NCBI RefSeq assembly: GCF_041734735.1
Contig: NC_134878.1
Span: forward strand, 14,991,401-15,055,400
From: Babylonia areolata
Lineage: Eukaryota > Mollusca > Gastropoda > Neogastropoda > Buccinidae
Length of the DNA: 64,000 nt
Direction: 5' to 3'
A program made the position numbers and the translations under genes. The notes beneath the pieces were generated by a model. The model was given only the letters and a program-made list of their open reading frames with translations, was not told where the DNA came from and did no database searches. Shown here in pieces: positions 63,572 through 64,000 of the stretch. The stretch's first letter is position 1. The number at the start of each line of letters is the position of its first letter.

Positions 63572-64000
63572 AGCTCACAGAACGCCAGTGCCTACCCCCC
63601 ACCTGCAATCAAGATCGACGACAGAGAAAAAGTCAGTCGACAAGTTTTGCTAACTGGGCAGCACCCTATGCAGCAACGGAGCCCTTGATGCAGAAGTGAC
63701 ACTGCACATCGCCAAGGCCAGCTCCGCCTTTGGCAGACTCAACAACAGGCTGTGGAACAACAAAGGCATCAGGCTCAGCACCAAAATCAAAACCTACAGA
63801 GCTGTTGTGCTGACCACCTTGTTGTACTGCTGTGAAACATGGACGACATATCGCCGTCACATTCAACAACTTGAGCAGTTTCACCAGAGATGCCTACGAA
63901 AGATCCTCAGCATAAAGTGGCAAGACAGGGTCTCCAACCTCCAGGTCCTAGAGAGGAGCGGCCTGCCAGCATCGAAAGCCTGCTGATCCAGTGCCAGCTA
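63572..64000 (+). mobile_element. LINE ORF2 fragment running off the right edge
   Basis: The longest open part encodes TLHIAKASSAFGRLNNRLWN, then STKIKTYRAVVLTTLLYCCE and QRCLRKILSIKWQDRVSNLQ, the palm-distal part of a common LINE reverse transcriptase. Upstream, in the same frame, LGSTLCSNGALDAEV follows a TAA at the place where Tyr is usual. Near 63970 the expected ASIESLLIQCQL is one frame away, so about one base is missing. It lies upstream of the host gene's first visible exon in an intron, opposite strand. Confidence 0.8.

Overview
The window looks like a stretch of a large, repeat-rich animal genome. Three things point to this: one gene split into 17 short exons over 36 kb, dense tRNA-headed SINEs, and very abundant (CA)n, (AT)n and (GAA)n microsatellites. 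The LINE carrying a 2A peptide and the style of the SINEs suggest a lophotrochozoan, most likely a marine gastropod mollusc. The species is inferred, not proven.

The one host gene I can support lies on the minus strand, from 63358 down to 27219, and continues beyond the right edge. It encodes the C-terminal 961 residues of an alpha-2/delta-type (CACNA2D family) auxiliary subunit of voltage-gated calcium channels: the N-terminal Cache half, a VWA domain with an intact DxSxS metal site, the rest of the Cache module, a second Cache module, a Cys-rich delta-like region and a hydrophobic C-terminal tail. All 17 exons have GT/AG borders and their phases chain without a break, so the model is internally consistent. 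The first ~200 or so residues, including the signal peptide, should lie to the right of the window.

Left of the gene (1-27 kb) I see no host gene. The main feature is a nearly complete CR1/L2-like non-LTR retrotransposon (about 4.06-9.71 kb, plus strand). ORF1 carries a GDVETNPGP 2A-like motif after a hydrophobic leader, then a coiled coil and an RRM-like core. ORF2 (endonuclease, reverse transcriptase, terminal zinc motif) lies in the same frame as ORF1, separated by a single TAG, with no nearby in-frame ATG. Other LINE fragments lie at 12.3-12.9, 18.96-19.09, 28.7-29.15 and 63.57-64.0 kb.

The introns and the left flank are packed with short elements. These are SINE-A (19 copies, two alternative 3' tails), SINE-B (TTTCAG-led, about 130 bp), SINE-D (tRNA-headed, ATACA tail), one SINE-C, a repeat E whose end has been amplified into a tandem array, four families of TTAA-flanked MITEs with related termini, and a 0.7-1.6 kb repeat K. 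Several are nested with clear target-site duplications: SINE-A in a SINE-D relative, SINE-B in SINE-A, SINE-B in a LINE, and a MITE in K with a paralogous empty site. Minisatellites at 1-0.29, 23.4-24.4, 25.15-25.45, 25.83-26.02, 35.6-36.1, 42.6-44.0 and 49.17-49.83 kb account for most long open frames that are not genes. Two stretches of host exon are themselves duplicated in introns: exon 13 at 33.7 kb and exon 4 at 54.8-56.6 kb.
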